Assembly (NCBI GenBank): GCA_944388405.1
Contig: CALXIQ010000020.1
Coordinates: 1-40,731, forward strand
DNA from: an uncultured Ruminococcus sp.
Lineage (GTDB): Bacteria; Bacillota; Clostridia; Oscillospirales; Ruminococcaceae
Reading direction: 5' to 3'
DNA length: 40,731 nt
Shown: positions 24,888 to 33,089 of the stretch, one piece after another
Layout of the letters: every line of letters starts with the position of its first letter
Position numbering within the stretch: position 1 is the stretch's first letter
Notes under the pieces: generated by a model
The model's database searches: none
Told to the model about the DNA's origin: nothing
What the model saw: only the letters and a program-made list of their open reading frames with translations
Program-made: the position numbers and the translations under genes

Positions 24888-24949
24888 TAAATACTCTTAC
24901 CTTCCCTTTTTAATGTCAAAATTCTTCTCACAGCATTTAAGCGATAATC

Positions 24950-26746
24950 TTACCGATAATTCTCCGCTTGAGTTTGGAAAAATTCATAATACAGTCCCTC
25001 TTTTTTCATCAACTCATCAAAACTTCCATATTCAACAATCTCCCCATTATTAAATACAGCAATTTTATCACAAAAACGCGTACTATATATGCGATGCGAA
25101 ATAAATACAGTTGTTTTTTTACCCGACAATTCTGAAAACTTATGATATGTTTCCATTTCTGCCATGGGGTCAAGTGCGGAAGTAGGTTCATCTAAAATCA
25201 ATACAGGTGCCTTCTTATACAGCGCACGAATAATCGCCACTTTTTGCCGTTCTCCTCCGGACAAATCTATACCTGATGCAGATAACTGTTTTGTAATGGG
25301 CGTATCTAATCCACGGTACATTTTTTTCAAGCGTTCACCCATGCCATTTTTTTCAAATAAAACTTGAATTTGTTCTCTATCCTCATCAGATACGTCATCT
25401 GCCAGTGCAACGTTATTGAGTAATGTAAAGGCCATTAAAGAATAATCTTGATACACTGTCGAGAAGATCTTTTGGTAATCACTATATTTTATCTTTTTTA
25501 TATCCACTCCATTGAGAAGAATCTGCCCTTCCGTAGGGTCATACATTCTTGTCAGCAATAATACAAATGATGTTTTTCCGGCGCCATTAAAGCCTACTAT
25601 TCCAAGCTTTTCTTTATTTTCGATCTTTATGTTGATATTTTTCAACACATACGATGTACTGTTAGGATAGCGAAAAGAAACATTTCTAAACTCTAAGCAA
25701 ATATTTTCCAAATCAATATCCTCTATTCCTATTTCACTTTTATCAGAATATTTGCTTATAAATTTCCTGAATGCATTATACTGTTTGATATAAAAAAATC
25801 CGTCATTAAAATCCACAATATTGGTTACAACATAGGCAGACGCAGACATATAACTAATCAGTGACGCAACACCAGTTGTAAATTCTCCAATGGATATCTT
25901 GCCGGTATATGCATTATATCCAATCAAAATATATGCAGAAACTTGGAATGCAACACTCAAAATATATATTAGAGTCTCTATCACGCCATTTACCTTAATA
26001 CGTTTTTCATCAAAATTAAGCATCCTCTTTTGAAAATGCTTGATCTTATTCAACACGAAGTCGCCCATATTAAATGTAATTATGTCTTTTTTTATCTCAA
26101 TATCTTTCGCTAGGCTTGAAACATACCCTATACTCCGTTGGTCATGAACGGAATCAGACTTATATTCCCTATCATATTTTAATCTAAGATAATGAATAAT
26201 GCTTTGCAACACAATGACAATAGCAGCAATAAAAAGAAGCCACATATTTAATAGTGACATTATCGCTACGATACCAATCAGCGTTACTATTCTCGCTATC
26301 GTATCAAAAACTTTAGTTAAACTGGTAAAAAAATTATTGCCCCTTACAGCTTGATTAATTAATAGAACCCGATCTTGTACTGCAGAGTCATTAAAAAGCT
26401 CATAGTCAATATTTAAGCACTTTTCATTAACTTCATTATCGAGTTTATTCATCAATTTAAGGAATAAATATTCACGACTTTTGGAAAGAGCTATGCTTAT
26501 AACGCTAAGAAAAAAAACAATAGCAAAAAAAAGTACTACATAATGGATTACTTCTCGAAAACTATTTCCACTTGCTATGCTATCCACAATCTTTCCGGAA
26601 TAGTATACATTAGGAAACGGCATTACAGCATTCACTACAACATCGGCAAATAAAATAAAAACAAGTCGTTTATCATAATGGTATATCTCTCGAAAAGACA
26701 ATCGAAGATTATCTAACTGATTATTTTGGATTCCATTCATTTTCAT
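24950..26746 (-). CDS. ABC exporter of the RiPP cluster, fused permease and ATPase
   Basis: 598 residues. About six membrane segments lie in residues 20-310 (LVFILFADVVVNAVM, VVLFFAIVFFLSVISIAL, IVTLIGIVAIMSLLNMWLLF). The ATPase domain has Walker A GFNGAGKTS near 388, Q-loop VYQDY, signature LSGGE near 493, Walker B VLILDEP near 513 and H-loop ISHRIYS. There is no N-terminal C39 peptidase, so leader removal must come from elsewhere, most likely the subtilase domain in this cluster. It probably exports the mature peptide. Either ATG (26746 or 26740) could start; AAAGG is better spaced for the second. Confidence 0.85.
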   Translation of the reverse strand: MKMNGIQNNQLDNLRLSFREIYHYDKRLVFILFADVVVNAVMPFPNVYYSGKIVDSIASGNSFREVIHYVVLFFAIVFFLSVISIALSKSREYLFLKLMNKLDNEVNEKCLNIDYELFNDSAVQDRVLLINQAVRGNNFFTSLTKVFDTIARIVTLIGIVAIMSLLNMWLLFIAAIVIVLQSIIHYLRLKYDREYKSDSVHDQRSIGYVSSLAKDIEIKKDIITFNMGDFVLNKIKHFQKRMLNFDEKRIKVNGVIETLIYILSVAFQVSAYILIGYNAYTGKISIGEFTTGVASLISYMSASAYVVTNIVDFNDGFFYIKQYNAFRKFISKYSDKSEIGIEDIDLENICLEFRNVSFRYPNSTSYVLKNINIKIENKEKLGIVGFNGAGKTSFVLLLTRMYDPTEGQILLNGVDIKKIKYSDYQKIFSTVYQDYSLMAFTLLNNVALADDVSDEDREQIQVLFEKNGMGERLKKMYRGLDTPITKQLSASGIDLSGGERQKVAIIRALYKKAPVLILDEPTSALDPMAEMETYHKFSELSGKKTTVFISHRIYSTRFCDKIAVFNNGEIVEYGSFDELMKKEGLYYEFFQTQAENYR

Positions 26747-26778
26747 CTACCTTTCTTTCCTCGAATGTGTCCTAACCA

Positions 26779-27165
26779 CTACTCTAAATTTAACGCCACA
26801 TACATATCGTGAATCAAGGTATCCACTGATAAAGGTACAGAATAGCATTTATATGCCCCTTGAGCCTGAAAAGCCTTCATCGTTTTTTGTTCATCATCCA
26901 CCATTCCAAGAACCACTAGAATTACGCCTTCAGGATTACTCTGCTTCAATGTTTTAACCAACTCTAATGTGTTTTTCATAACATTTCCAATAAGTGTTAT
27001 TTTAGGCTTTAATTCAGTTTCCATTTTTAAAGCCGCCTTTTCCCCAACAGCATAATAATTTTCATACAAGTCCGGAGCATATCTATCTACCAGTTCTTCC
27101 CATGATTTCATTTCTGAAACTCTCATTTTTTTATTACCGACTGAAAGCAATTTAATCTTTTCCAT
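26779..27165 (-). CDS. Acyl-carrier-related peptide maturation protein
   Basis: About 128 residues from the ATG at 27165, which has AGAGG 8 bases upstream; the start 7 codons earlier lacks a good site. Fold guess: alternating strand/helix with ITLIGNVMKNTLELVKTLKQ and GVILVVLGMVDDEQKTMKAFQ, like a receiver or B12-binding-type sheet. Size and place agree with the acyl-carrier-related protein of Clostridial Cys-rich peptide maturation systems (TIGR04069 type, recalled, not searched). It has no clear Asp-Ser-Leu phosphopantetheine site, so it may not carry an acyl group itself. It follows the subtilase-fusion gene after a 21-bp gap. Confidence 0.6.
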   Translation of the reverse strand: MEKIKLLSVGNKKMRVSEMKSWEELVDRYAPDLYENYYAVGEKAALKMETELKPKITLIGNVMKNTLELVKTLKQSNPEGVILVVLGMVDDEQKTMKAFQAQGAYKCYSVPLSVDTLIHDMYVALNLE

Positions 27166-27186
27166 CTGTTTATCCTCTTTTCTCAT

Positions 27187-28974
27187 TTAAAAAAAGTCTA
27201 TGATGTTTTCACATAGTTTTTCCATATGATCATCATTTCCAAGAAAATATACTGGAATTTGGAATAACCCCTGCAAGCACTGTCTCTTTTCTTTATATTC
27301 CTCAACTGTTACTTTTCTTTTGGAAATCCCATATACCCCATTCCAATCCTTAACCAAGGTAGTGGGATACAACATCAAAGCTATCACCGTTGCATCCGTA
27401 AGACCCATCAATGTATATATTGTATTTCTTATATACTCAACTTCGTCGTGATAGTTTATACATAATATGACCGCATCCGGATTAGTTCCAAGCGCAAAAT
27501 GATATTGATAAGGTGGATATTCAAGTAAGTTGTTACAATAATATGGAATCGTTTGAGACTGTGACGAAGTAATGATAAGTTCCTTGTTCTCAAGACACAA
27601 CAAATTTATTTCGCTATTCAAATATGCCACTATTTGATTAATATCTAAATCTATAGTTGCGTTATACCCCATGGGGAAAACAACGTCAAAACCAAAAAGC
27701 AATGAATGCGGTTCCGTTCCAACCGTCCCTACAATATAACCTTTATTTTCCATCGCGTGTTTTAGCGAGATTTGCAAAGAAAATTTTCCTTGTTGTGATG
27801 ATGTTCCAAAAATCCCTATTACCGGCTTAGAGATTTTATACAGCTTATTAAATGAATTATGCAGAACCGTTCCATGTTCTAGATGTGGATAGTAATATTT
27901 AACTCCTCCATATGATAGCAAATTTTCATATTGATCAAGCGGATCAAATGAAAACACATTCACGCCTTCGAGAGCAGCCTTTTTTATCAGTTCTTTGCGA
28001 TAATCTTTTTTAGAAACATAATTCAGTTCGTCAAGATGCCCCAAAATAAGTGTGTCAACATCTTTAAAATCGATTTGATCTACATTTTTGATCACACGAT
28101 CATCTTCCATTCCTTCACAATAACTCGATAGTCTGCGACCAACTTTTCCTGATCTTCGTACGTCATAATAATCCACAATTTCAAAAGAAAGGTATTCGGA
28201 AAACCTCAAAAAGGCATGTTCTTCTTTACTAAATGGGAAAACTACCGCATTTTTTATATCAAATGGGATTCCTCTCTTTTGAGAGGGATCCTTAAAAGAG
28301 TATATATATCTTGCCCGGCTTTTAAGGAAGTTTCTTGCCTGTTGTATGTTAAACAACTTGTAATCGCAATTACTCAAAATTCCGGTAACATATGCACACG
28401 CTATACTCGCCCCTCCAATCAGCAAGATTTTACCATCCTCCATCTGAAGTCTCTGTATGTTTCCTTTAGCAAATACATCAATAGGGCTGTTTTCGACATA
28501 ATCGATATCGCTCACAGAGCCAAAATCATTTTTGCTATCCACTCCTATAACACAATCAAATGCCGCAGGATAAGAATAGCTACCATCATTATCGAAAGCA
28601 GAAACAATTACTGTCCCCTTAGCACCCAGCTCTTTACAAACGCCTTCCAATTCCGATAGGTCATCTGCCACCCTTACTCCAAGGCTTATATTAACAACTT
28701 TACATTTCAAATTATCATTCACATACCTAAGCGCAAAAATCAAGCTATCTACACTTAGTTGATTTTTTTCTGAATGCAGCATTTTTATGGCAAATATCCT
28801 GTTCTTAGATACCGCTTTGCTTATTATAGTATATATTATCGTTCCGTGTCCAGACACATCTTTCAAATTATGGCCAACTGAAAATAGTCCATCTACATTT
28901 TCTATTGAGATAGCATTTAAATCATCCCTAATATCAAAACCACTATCAATAATGACCACATCATAATCATACAT
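27187..28974 (-). CDS. Fusion of a subtilase (S8) domain with a P-loop peptide-maturation domain
   Basis: 595 residues. The first 230 form a subtilase: Asp10 in VVIIDSGFD, His43 in SGHGTIIYT, the oxyanion Asn in AFDNDGSYSYPAAF, and Ser190 in GGASIACAYVTG. There is no signal peptide or propeptide, so it should act in the cytoplasm. Residues about 290-595 resemble the maturation-system family TIGR04066 and the DUF1611 P-loop fold, with a Walker-like loop GIFGTSSQQGKFSLQ near 385 and an IGTVGTEPHSLLFG segment. The two catalytic parts in one chain suggest coupled leader removal and an NTP-driven step on the precursor. In-frame TGA directly upstream fixes the start. TIGR04066 membership is recalled, not searched. 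Confidence 0.75.
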   Translation of the reverse strand: MYDYDVVIIDSGFDIRDDLNAISIENVDGLFSVGHNLKDVSGHGTIIYTIISKAVSKNRIFAIKMLHSEKNQLSVDSLIFALRYVNDNLKCKVVNISLGVRVADDLSELEGVCKELGAKGTVIVSAFDNDGSYSYPAAFDCVIGVDSKNDFGSVSDIDYVENSPIDVFAKGNIQRLQMEDGKILLIGGASIACAYVTGILSNCDYKLFNIQQARNFLKSRARYIYSFKDPSQKRGIPFDIKNAVVFPFSKEEHAFLRFSEYLSFEIVDYYDVRRSGKVGRRLSSYCEGMEDDRVIKNVDQIDFKDVDTLILGHLDELNYVSKKDYRKELIKKAALEGVNVFSFDPLDQYENLLSYGGVKYYYPHLEHGTVLHNSFNKLYKISKPVIGIFGTSSQQGKFSLQISLKHAMENKGYIVGTVGTEPHSLLFGFDVVFPMGYNATIDLDINQIVAYLNSEINLLCLENKELIITSSQSQTIPYYCNNLLEYPPYQYHFALGTNPDAVILCINYHDEVEYIRNTIYTLMGLTDATVIALMLYPTTLVKDWNGVYGISKRKVTVEEYKEKRQCLQGLFQIPVYFLGNDDHMEKLCENIIDFF

Positions 28975-29001
28975 TCATTTTGCACTCCCTCCTCAGTTGG
29001 T

Positions 29002-29076
29002 AAAACGAGTATGCTCTAAAAAAGCTATCGCAATCATCATACATCCAGCAACTCGTTTTCTAACTTTTTTAGAGCA
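29002..29076 (-). promoter_or_regulatory. Two interleaved inverted repeats between precursor and subtilase genes
   Basis: Stem A: TGCTCTAAAAAAG at 29012-29024 with its perfect complement at 29064-29076 (13 bp). Stem B: AAAACGAGT at 29002-29010 with its perfect complement at 29051-29059 (9 bp). Their order is A, B, A', B' in the RNA. The 1- and 4-nt linkers make joint folding unlikely, so they probably compete. They could adjust the ratio of precursor to downstream enzymes. No T-run follows stem A. Confidence 0.6.
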
Positions 29077-29103
29077 TTATTTAAGATAAAAAATAGCCTA
29101 TTT

Positions 29104-29244
29104 TTAAGACGAACAACCAACTGTACATGTCAACTGTCCATACCAGGGATGTGTTCCCTGAGGTGTAGATGTTGAGTTTTCACCAGAAAAATAATGAATC
29201 GCGTTGTCGGAATTCTTAATCTTTTTCTTAAGCACCTTCTTCAT
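29104..29244 (-). CDS. RiPP precursor peptide (46 residues, Cys-containing core)
   Basis: A short gene with GGAGG 7 bases before the ATG. The leader-like first half is very basic (MKKVLKKKIKNSDN) and the second half holds Ser/Thr, Pro and two Cys; the tail reads HPWYGQLTCTVGCSS. It sits between the carrier-protein gene and the subtilase-fusion gene, in the same direction as the SPASM radical SAM maturase, the usual place of a precursor. Cys40 and Cys44 are candidates for thioether links to nearby residues. It is probably of the Clo7bot/CcpM kind, though it has fewer Cys than the members I recall. A weak inverted repeat (ATCTTCA/TGAAGAT) lies about 80 bp upstream. Confidence 0.8.
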   Translation of the reverse strand: MKKVLKKKIKNSDNAIHYFSGENSTSTPQGTHPWYGQLTCTVGCSS

Positions 29245-29330
29245 CTTTTCACCTCCCTTCTTTCTTAGGTTACTGTTTAAATATGTAGATAATCACGATA
29301 GCTCTAATATAAAAGTCATATATCTTCAGA

Positions 29331-29588
29331 CTAGTCATTATTTGAAGATAAAAATGAACTCAACTTTTCGGAAAAGCCTAGAGCAGACTCCATTATCTCA
29401 TTGTCCAAAAAATCATCCGGTAGTTCTATTCCCATAGTTTCCTCTAACGAAACAATAAACTGTATAAATTTCATAGAATCCGTAATATAATCCGATAACG
29501 TAAAATCGTTTTGATTGTCCAAAACAACCATTCCCATTTTTTCTTCCAATACTTTTAAAACAATATTGTAAGAATCATTCATAGCCAA
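29331..29588 (-). CDS. Acyl carrier protein of the RiPP cluster
   Basis: 85 residues with the carrier-protein pattern: helix 1 YNIVLKVLEEKMG, then the phosphopantetheine site ITDSMKFIQFIVSLEE with the serine in D-S-M at about position 38, and the acidic helix GIELPDDFLDNE. The listed start is a TTG (GGAAAG 8 bases upstream); an ATG two codons later is the alternative. A carrier protein next to a SPASM maturase and a C39/BtrH-like protein suggests that an acyl or aminoacyl group is loaded and moved to the peptide. It lies 42 bp after the maturase gene. Confidence 0.8.
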   Translation of the reverse strand: MAMNDSYNIVLKVLEEKMGMVVLDNQNDFTLSDYITDSMKFIQFIVSLEETMGIELPDDFLDNEIMESALGFSEKLSSFLSSNND

Positions 29589-29630
29589 TATACCAACTTT
29601 CCAAATATTTTTTCCACCACTAACATGTTA

Positions 29631-31070
29631 CTATGCTTCGGCGCTTTCTCCAATTTTAATTGTATTTATAGGATAATGACTGGCGGCATAAAGAATATTC
29701 TGACGTAAGCCATCTTTAAATCCATCCGTTTTTAATGCGCATACCTGCCATTTCTGTTTGTTAACATATCTTAACGGGCATCCGGAAGAGACAACTCTGC
29801 AACACGGACGATAAAAGCAATCCTGGCACTCTTGTGAAACAGGCTGCATATAATCACTGCCAAGGTACCATTTGTTATGCAGCGCCTCATTCAAATTCAA
29901 AATTCCTCTATCATCGATATATCCAACTTTATTATTCTTATTTTCAAAGAAAGAATAGCACTTGTAAACGCTCAAATCCGGTGTAATAACAAAAGCATTC
30001 TTTTTTGTAGCAATGCACTTTTGTTCTGGTATCAACTGAAACACCTTTGATTTTTCGCTATATATTTTTTCCATATAGGTCTCATTCTTAAAAAGCTGAT
30101 CGTACATTTTAAAAGGGTCAACGAATTTTCCATATTTTGATGCAGGTGTATATGAAACCACCGCAGCAAAATTAATTTCGAATCTTGGGTCTCCCGAAAA
30201 CAAGTCGGCCACAAACTCTACTAATTCATCTAATCTTTCAAGAACATCGCTAGATACATTTATCCTAACTATTACGTGAGCGAACTTATAATGCTTATTA
30301 TCTCGAATATAAAGAAGGTTCTTTAATATGGTATCAAACGATCCCTTCCCATCACTAGTAAATCTGATTTTGTCATGTTGTTCCTTAAAGCCATCAAGAG
30401 TAATCATATAGGTGTAAACTCTAAGTTTGTACAATGTATCAAACACATCTTCCGTAAGAAGAAATGCATTTGTTGTCATTTCGGCAACATACGGAATATG
30501 TCTCATATTACAAATCTTAATGAATGTTTCCGACAAATACTTTATAGTATCATATTCCATAAGCGGCTCTCCACCATACCAGCCAATTTTTAGGGATGTG
30601 TGATTGGAGATACTCTTTTTTACAAAACTCAGTAGAGCCTTTTGTTTTTCTGGTGTCATTGCCTCTCTATGGAATTTTTGCATGCACTCATAGCAATAAG
30701 GGCATCTAAACATGCATTTTCCTGTCGGTAATACAGTTAACTGCAATTGATTATCAAACGCATTCTGGTAATGAGTTGCTTTATACGCTTCATTTTCATT
30801 TACCTCTTCCGATACCAAAATACCCAATCTCAAAAGCTGATCTGCTATTGTTTGATATGAAGCATCAATTTTATCATAATCGCACTCAGACGATATGAAA
30901 ACGCGTTCAAATTTCTCAACGTATTGGCTTTCAATTTTAGCCACGCAACCTAGTCCACGCAAAAAATTATATATAACTAAATTGCCATTCTCGTCATATA
31001 CCATATAATTATATTTTGATTTTCTAATTCCATAAATCATAGGTTTCTCCTCAACCGTTTTTATATTCAT
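29631..31070 (-). CDS. SPASM radical SAM peptide maturase (CcpM type)
   Basis: 479 residues. The radical SAM cluster motif is C119-M-F-R-C123-P-Y-C126, followed by WYGGEPLM (glycine-rich AdoMet segment) near residue 164. The C-terminal SPASM domain supplies Cys for two more iron-sulfur clusters: CIATKKNAFVITPDLSVYKC, then CQDCFYRPCCRVVSSGC and the last Cys in WQVCALK. The N-terminal 110 residues form a RiPP-recognition-type region that could hold the precursor leader. Such enzymes install thioether or carbon-carbon links in peptides. Overall build matches the Cys-rich peptide maturase CcpM; this is family knowledge, not a search. First gene of the operon, behind a good promoter. Confidence 0.88.
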   Translation of the reverse strand: MNIKTVEEKPMIYGIRKSKYNYMVYDENGNLVIYNFLRGLGCVAKIESQYVEKFERVFISSECDYDKIDASYQTIADQLLRLGILVSEEVNENEAYKATHYQNAFDNQLQLTVLPTGKCMFRCPYCYECMQKFHREAMTPEKQKALLSFVKKSISNHTSLKIGWYGGEPLMEYDTIKYLSETFIKICNMRHIPYVAEMTTNAFLLTEDVFDTLYKLRVYTYMITLDGFKEQHDKIRFTSDGKGSFDTILKNLLYIRDNKHYKFAHVIVRINVSSDVLERLDELVEFVADLFSGDPRFEINFAAVVSYTPASKYGKFVDPFKMYDQLFKNETYMEKIYSEKSKVFQLIPEQKCIATKKNAFVITPDLSVYKCYSFFENKNNKVGYIDDRGILNLNEALHNKWYLGSDYMQPVSQECQDCFYRPCCRVVSSGCPLRYVNKQKWQVCALKTDGFKDGLRQNILYAASHYPINTIKIGESAEA

Positions 31071-31076
31071 AAATTG

Positions 31077-31105
31077 AATATATCACTTGCACATTTCTGT
31101 GTCAA
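31077..31105 (-). promoter_or_regulatory. Promoter of the RiPP operon
   Basis: On the minus strand, TTGACA (31105-31100), a 17-bp spacer and TATATT (31082-31077), directly before the maturase gene. Upstream lie repeats of TTGTAT. The only intrinsic terminator before the last gene's end is at 23592-23629, so one transcript may cover all seven genes. Confidence 0.8.
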
Positions 31106-31118
31106 TAATATTTAAGTT

Positions 31119-31154
31119 TTGTATTATGATGTTGTATAATAAAACTCGATACAA
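31119..31154 (-). promoter_or_regulatory. Candidate operator: three TTGTAT units upstream of the RiPP promoter
   Basis: Plus-strand positions TTGTATTAT (31119-31127), TTGTATAAT (31132-31140), and the inverted ATACAA (31149-31154), 14 to 50 bp upstream of the -35 box. The first two repeat every 13 bp. They differ from the agr boxes, so another regulator is implied. Confidence 0.4.
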
Positions 31155-31177
31155 CCGAGGCAAAAGTCTATAGTTTA

Positions 31178-31985
31178 GAGCCTGTTGACACTATTTGATC
31201 CACATGAAAACGCAAGCAAACTGAATAAATGAGGAGGATAATATCAAGTTTATCGTATATGGTACAAACTCGGCGAAACGCCTTCAGCCATAGGAATAGT
31301 CTTTCGATGATATTCCTTTGCTTGTACATCTCTTTATCATATTCCCACGGATTCACGCGATTTTTCGTAGGTGAAACTACCGCCTTGTGTCCAAACGATT
31401 GGCAGAGCTCTCTTGTTTTGTCACCCTCATAGGCTCTATCCATTAAATACGGAACTCCCGAATAATTATCTCCTATGTTTTCGATCGATATTCTTCCTTG
31501 CGGTGCGTCGTGACAGTGTCCTCCTGACAAATGCATCTCGACAATAATCTTTTCATTTGCGGATACCACGTGAAGCTTGGTGTTCCATCCGCCTTTTGAT
31601 TTCCCGATAGATTGCTGTCCGTGTTTTTTAAAGCACCATGTGCATCAGGGTGCAGCTTACAAAAAGTACTGTCCAAAGCCAGAACTTCTACCTTGATCGC
31701 AATAATCTTTTCTTGCTGTTGTGCGTTGAAAATGCGCTGTATTACGAAGTTTTCGCACCATCTTTTAAATCTTTGGTATATGTTGTTTCATTTGCTGCAT
31801 TTTTATGGAAGCATACTCCATTTGCCCCATTTTCGGCGATATATAAAATGGCGTTGATAAACGTGTAATTGTCGATCTTTACATTACCGCGCTGAATAGG
31901 AAAACACTTTTCGATTCTTGCGTACTGCTCTTTTGTAATATTCATGTGTTTTATATCGCACTTTTCCATTAGCGCCAACAGGCTC
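31178..31985 (-). mobile_element. IS5-family (IS427-like) insertion sequence, 808 bp
   Basis: The ends are inverted repeats beginning GAGCCTGTTG, and a TA is duplicated on both sides (31176-31177 and 31986-31987). Size, end sequence and TA duplication fit the IS427 group. It lies about 70 bp upstream of the RiPP promoter and separates that operon from the agr locus. Confidence 0.8.
31189..31978 (-). pseudogene. IS5-family transposase, broken by frameshifts
   Basis: The reading starts MALMEKCDIKHMNITKEQYARIEKCF and jumps frame near 31810; VIQRIFNA and VLALDSTFCKLHPDAHGAL are in another frame, and a further shift leads to VSANEKIIVEMHLSGGHCHDAP and the C-terminal DDE part (YLMDRAYEGDKTRELC, NIIERLFLWLKAFRR with the catalytic Glu). 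IS427-type transposases can use one programmed frameshift, but at least two shifts plus internal stops near 31790 make this copy inactive. The last ORF runs a few codons past the left end of the element into flanking DNA. Confidence 0.75.
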
Positions 31986-31987
31986 TA

Positions 31988-32147
31988 ATTTTCTTTTGCT
32001 CTATTGTGATTTTTTCCAAAAACATAGCTAAGAACTTTATCGGCATATCACTTCAAAATAATGTTTAACAGATAAATCTTATCAAAATAATAAAGTTAAT
32101 GCCGATAAAATTAGCAAAAATAGTTTTGATTTGTATTTTTGCGATAT
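31988..32147. other. AT-rich gap downstream of agrD with a long-range inverted repeat
   Basis: TTTATCGGCAT at 32036-32046 and its complement ATGCCGATAAA at 32099-32109 form an 11-bp repeat with a 52-bp gap. No T-run follows on the agrD transcript side, so it is not a standard terminator. No gene is seen. Confidence 0.35.
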
Positions 32148-32282
32148 TTATTTTCTATAGATGTTCTTAGGCTCCTTGGCTTGATATCCACCATAATGGG
32201 ATGCCGCTCCGCATGCCAATACAGCCATGTGCTTGGCAAATTTCCCGATCATCTCGGCGACAGATTTCTTAAAGCTTTTCAC
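32148..32282 (-). CDS. agrD: AgrD-like cyclic lactone autoinducer precursor
   Basis: 44 residues from a GTG start with GAGGTGATCTTT upstream. The three parts of AgrD are visible: an amphipathic N-terminal helix (KSFKKSVAEMIGKFAKHMAV), a central piece with the single cysteine (LACGAASHYGG) and a charged tail (QAKEPKNIYRK). The Cys is expected to close a thiolactone ring with a residue a few places later; the exact C-terminal cut cannot be read from sequence. The gene overlaps the end of agrB by 14 bp, as usual for this pair, and gave no entry in length-filtered ORF lists because it is short and starts with GTG. Confidence 0.85.
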   Translation of the reverse strand: MKSFKKSVAEMIGKFAKHMAVLACGAASHYGGYQAKEPKNIYRK

Positions 32283-32859
32283 AAAGATCACCTCTTTTCT
32301 CTTTAATTATTCCAGCCACCATGAGAACAGCAATTAAAAAAACAGTTAATATAATCATTGTGCCTACATAACTTTCAATAAAGAAAATTCCGATACAATT
32401 AATTATTATAGTTACTATAAACCCTGTTATTTTTAATTTCTTTTGCTTTGACTCATCAATTGGCTTATTCTTATTCTCTATTGGACCAAAAACTAAAATA
32501 ATCGCTTCAATAATGCAAACCAGAAATATTGCTATCGGCAAAGAGATACTTTGGGAGAATATCGTATTAAAAAAAGTTACAAGTGTAAAGGTTATGCACA
32601 TCAGCATGTTACATCTGAAATATGTGTCGGCATGATACCCTCCTGTAAAAGATCTAATTAGTATGAACAGTGAAAGAAAAATGACACTGTCTATTACATG
32701 ATGAATAATTATTCCTATGATTAATATAAGAATAATATTAAGCAATGAGGATATACTTATTTCTATTCCATATCTATAGAAATTCTGAACGTCATCATCA
32801 TTGTTAATAACATTTTGGCTTGTTATAAATTTCAAAACACAAGATACTATATAGTTCAT
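32269..32859 (-). CDS. agrB: AgrB-like membrane peptidase
   Basis: 196 residues, five or six hydrophobic segments. The catalytic pair is His76 in FTGGYHADTY and Cys83 in FRCNML, matching His77/Cys84 of S. aureus AgrB in spacing and place. The enzyme removes the AgrD C-tail and helps form the thiolactone. The ribosome site AAAAGGTGATAAT precedes the ATG. The promoter directly upstream has a perfect -10 and two AgrA-type boxes. The charged C-terminus (KEKRGDLCEKL) overlaps agrD. Confidence 0.9.
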   Translation of the reverse strand: MNYIVSCVLKFITSQNVINNDDDVQNFYRYGIEISISSLLNIILILIIGIIIHHVIDSVIFLSLFILIRSFTGGYHADTYFRCNMLMCITFTLVTFFNTIFSQSISLPIAIFLVCIIEAIILVFGPIENKNKPIDESKQKKLKITGFIVTIIINCIGIFFIESYVGTMIILTVFLIAVLMVAGIIKEKRGDLCEKL

Positions 32860-32877
32860 ATTATCACCTTTTCCTGC

Positions 32878-32942
32878 ATTATATAATATGTTGTCTTAAC
32901 TGTCAAGCATTTTGGCACAAGGTGCAGTTTTTAGGCACGAAA
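32878..32942 (-). promoter_or_regulatory. agrBD promoter with a two-box AgrA-type operator
   Basis: On the minus strand: box 1 TTTCGTGCC (32942-32934), 12 bp, box 2 CTTGTGCCA (32921-32913), 6 bp, -35 TTGACA (32906-32901), 17 bp, -10 TATAAT (32883-32878). The 21-bp period between the 9-bp boxes is that of AgrA/LytTR direct repeats. The same layout occurs at 35834-35898. Box binding is inferred. Confidence 0.85.
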
Positions 32943-32970
32943 TTTTTTTAACTTCAATTCGCTCGCTGGC
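32943..32970 (+). repeat. One-ended remnant of the palindromic element
   Basis: Seven T, then AACTTCAATTCGCTCGCTGG, similar to the end of the elements at 7099 and 15984 but diverged. The opposite end is missing. It touches box 1 of the agr operator. The following 120 bp (to 33090) hold no gene. Confidence 0.35.
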
Positions 32971-33089
32971 TGCTTACTTCGTTTTGTGAAGCTATCGGTT
33001 TGTAACAGTCAATGGTAGTTTGTGGAACATTGGTTTTAGACATAGTTTAATGAGGCATAAAACGTCAAGGCAAGCAAATGATTAAACGT

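Noticed and set aside
28216..28659. 147-residue plus-strand ORF
   Set aside because: It is antisense to the subtilase-fusion gene, whose triad and frame are clear; no family features are seen in the shadow.
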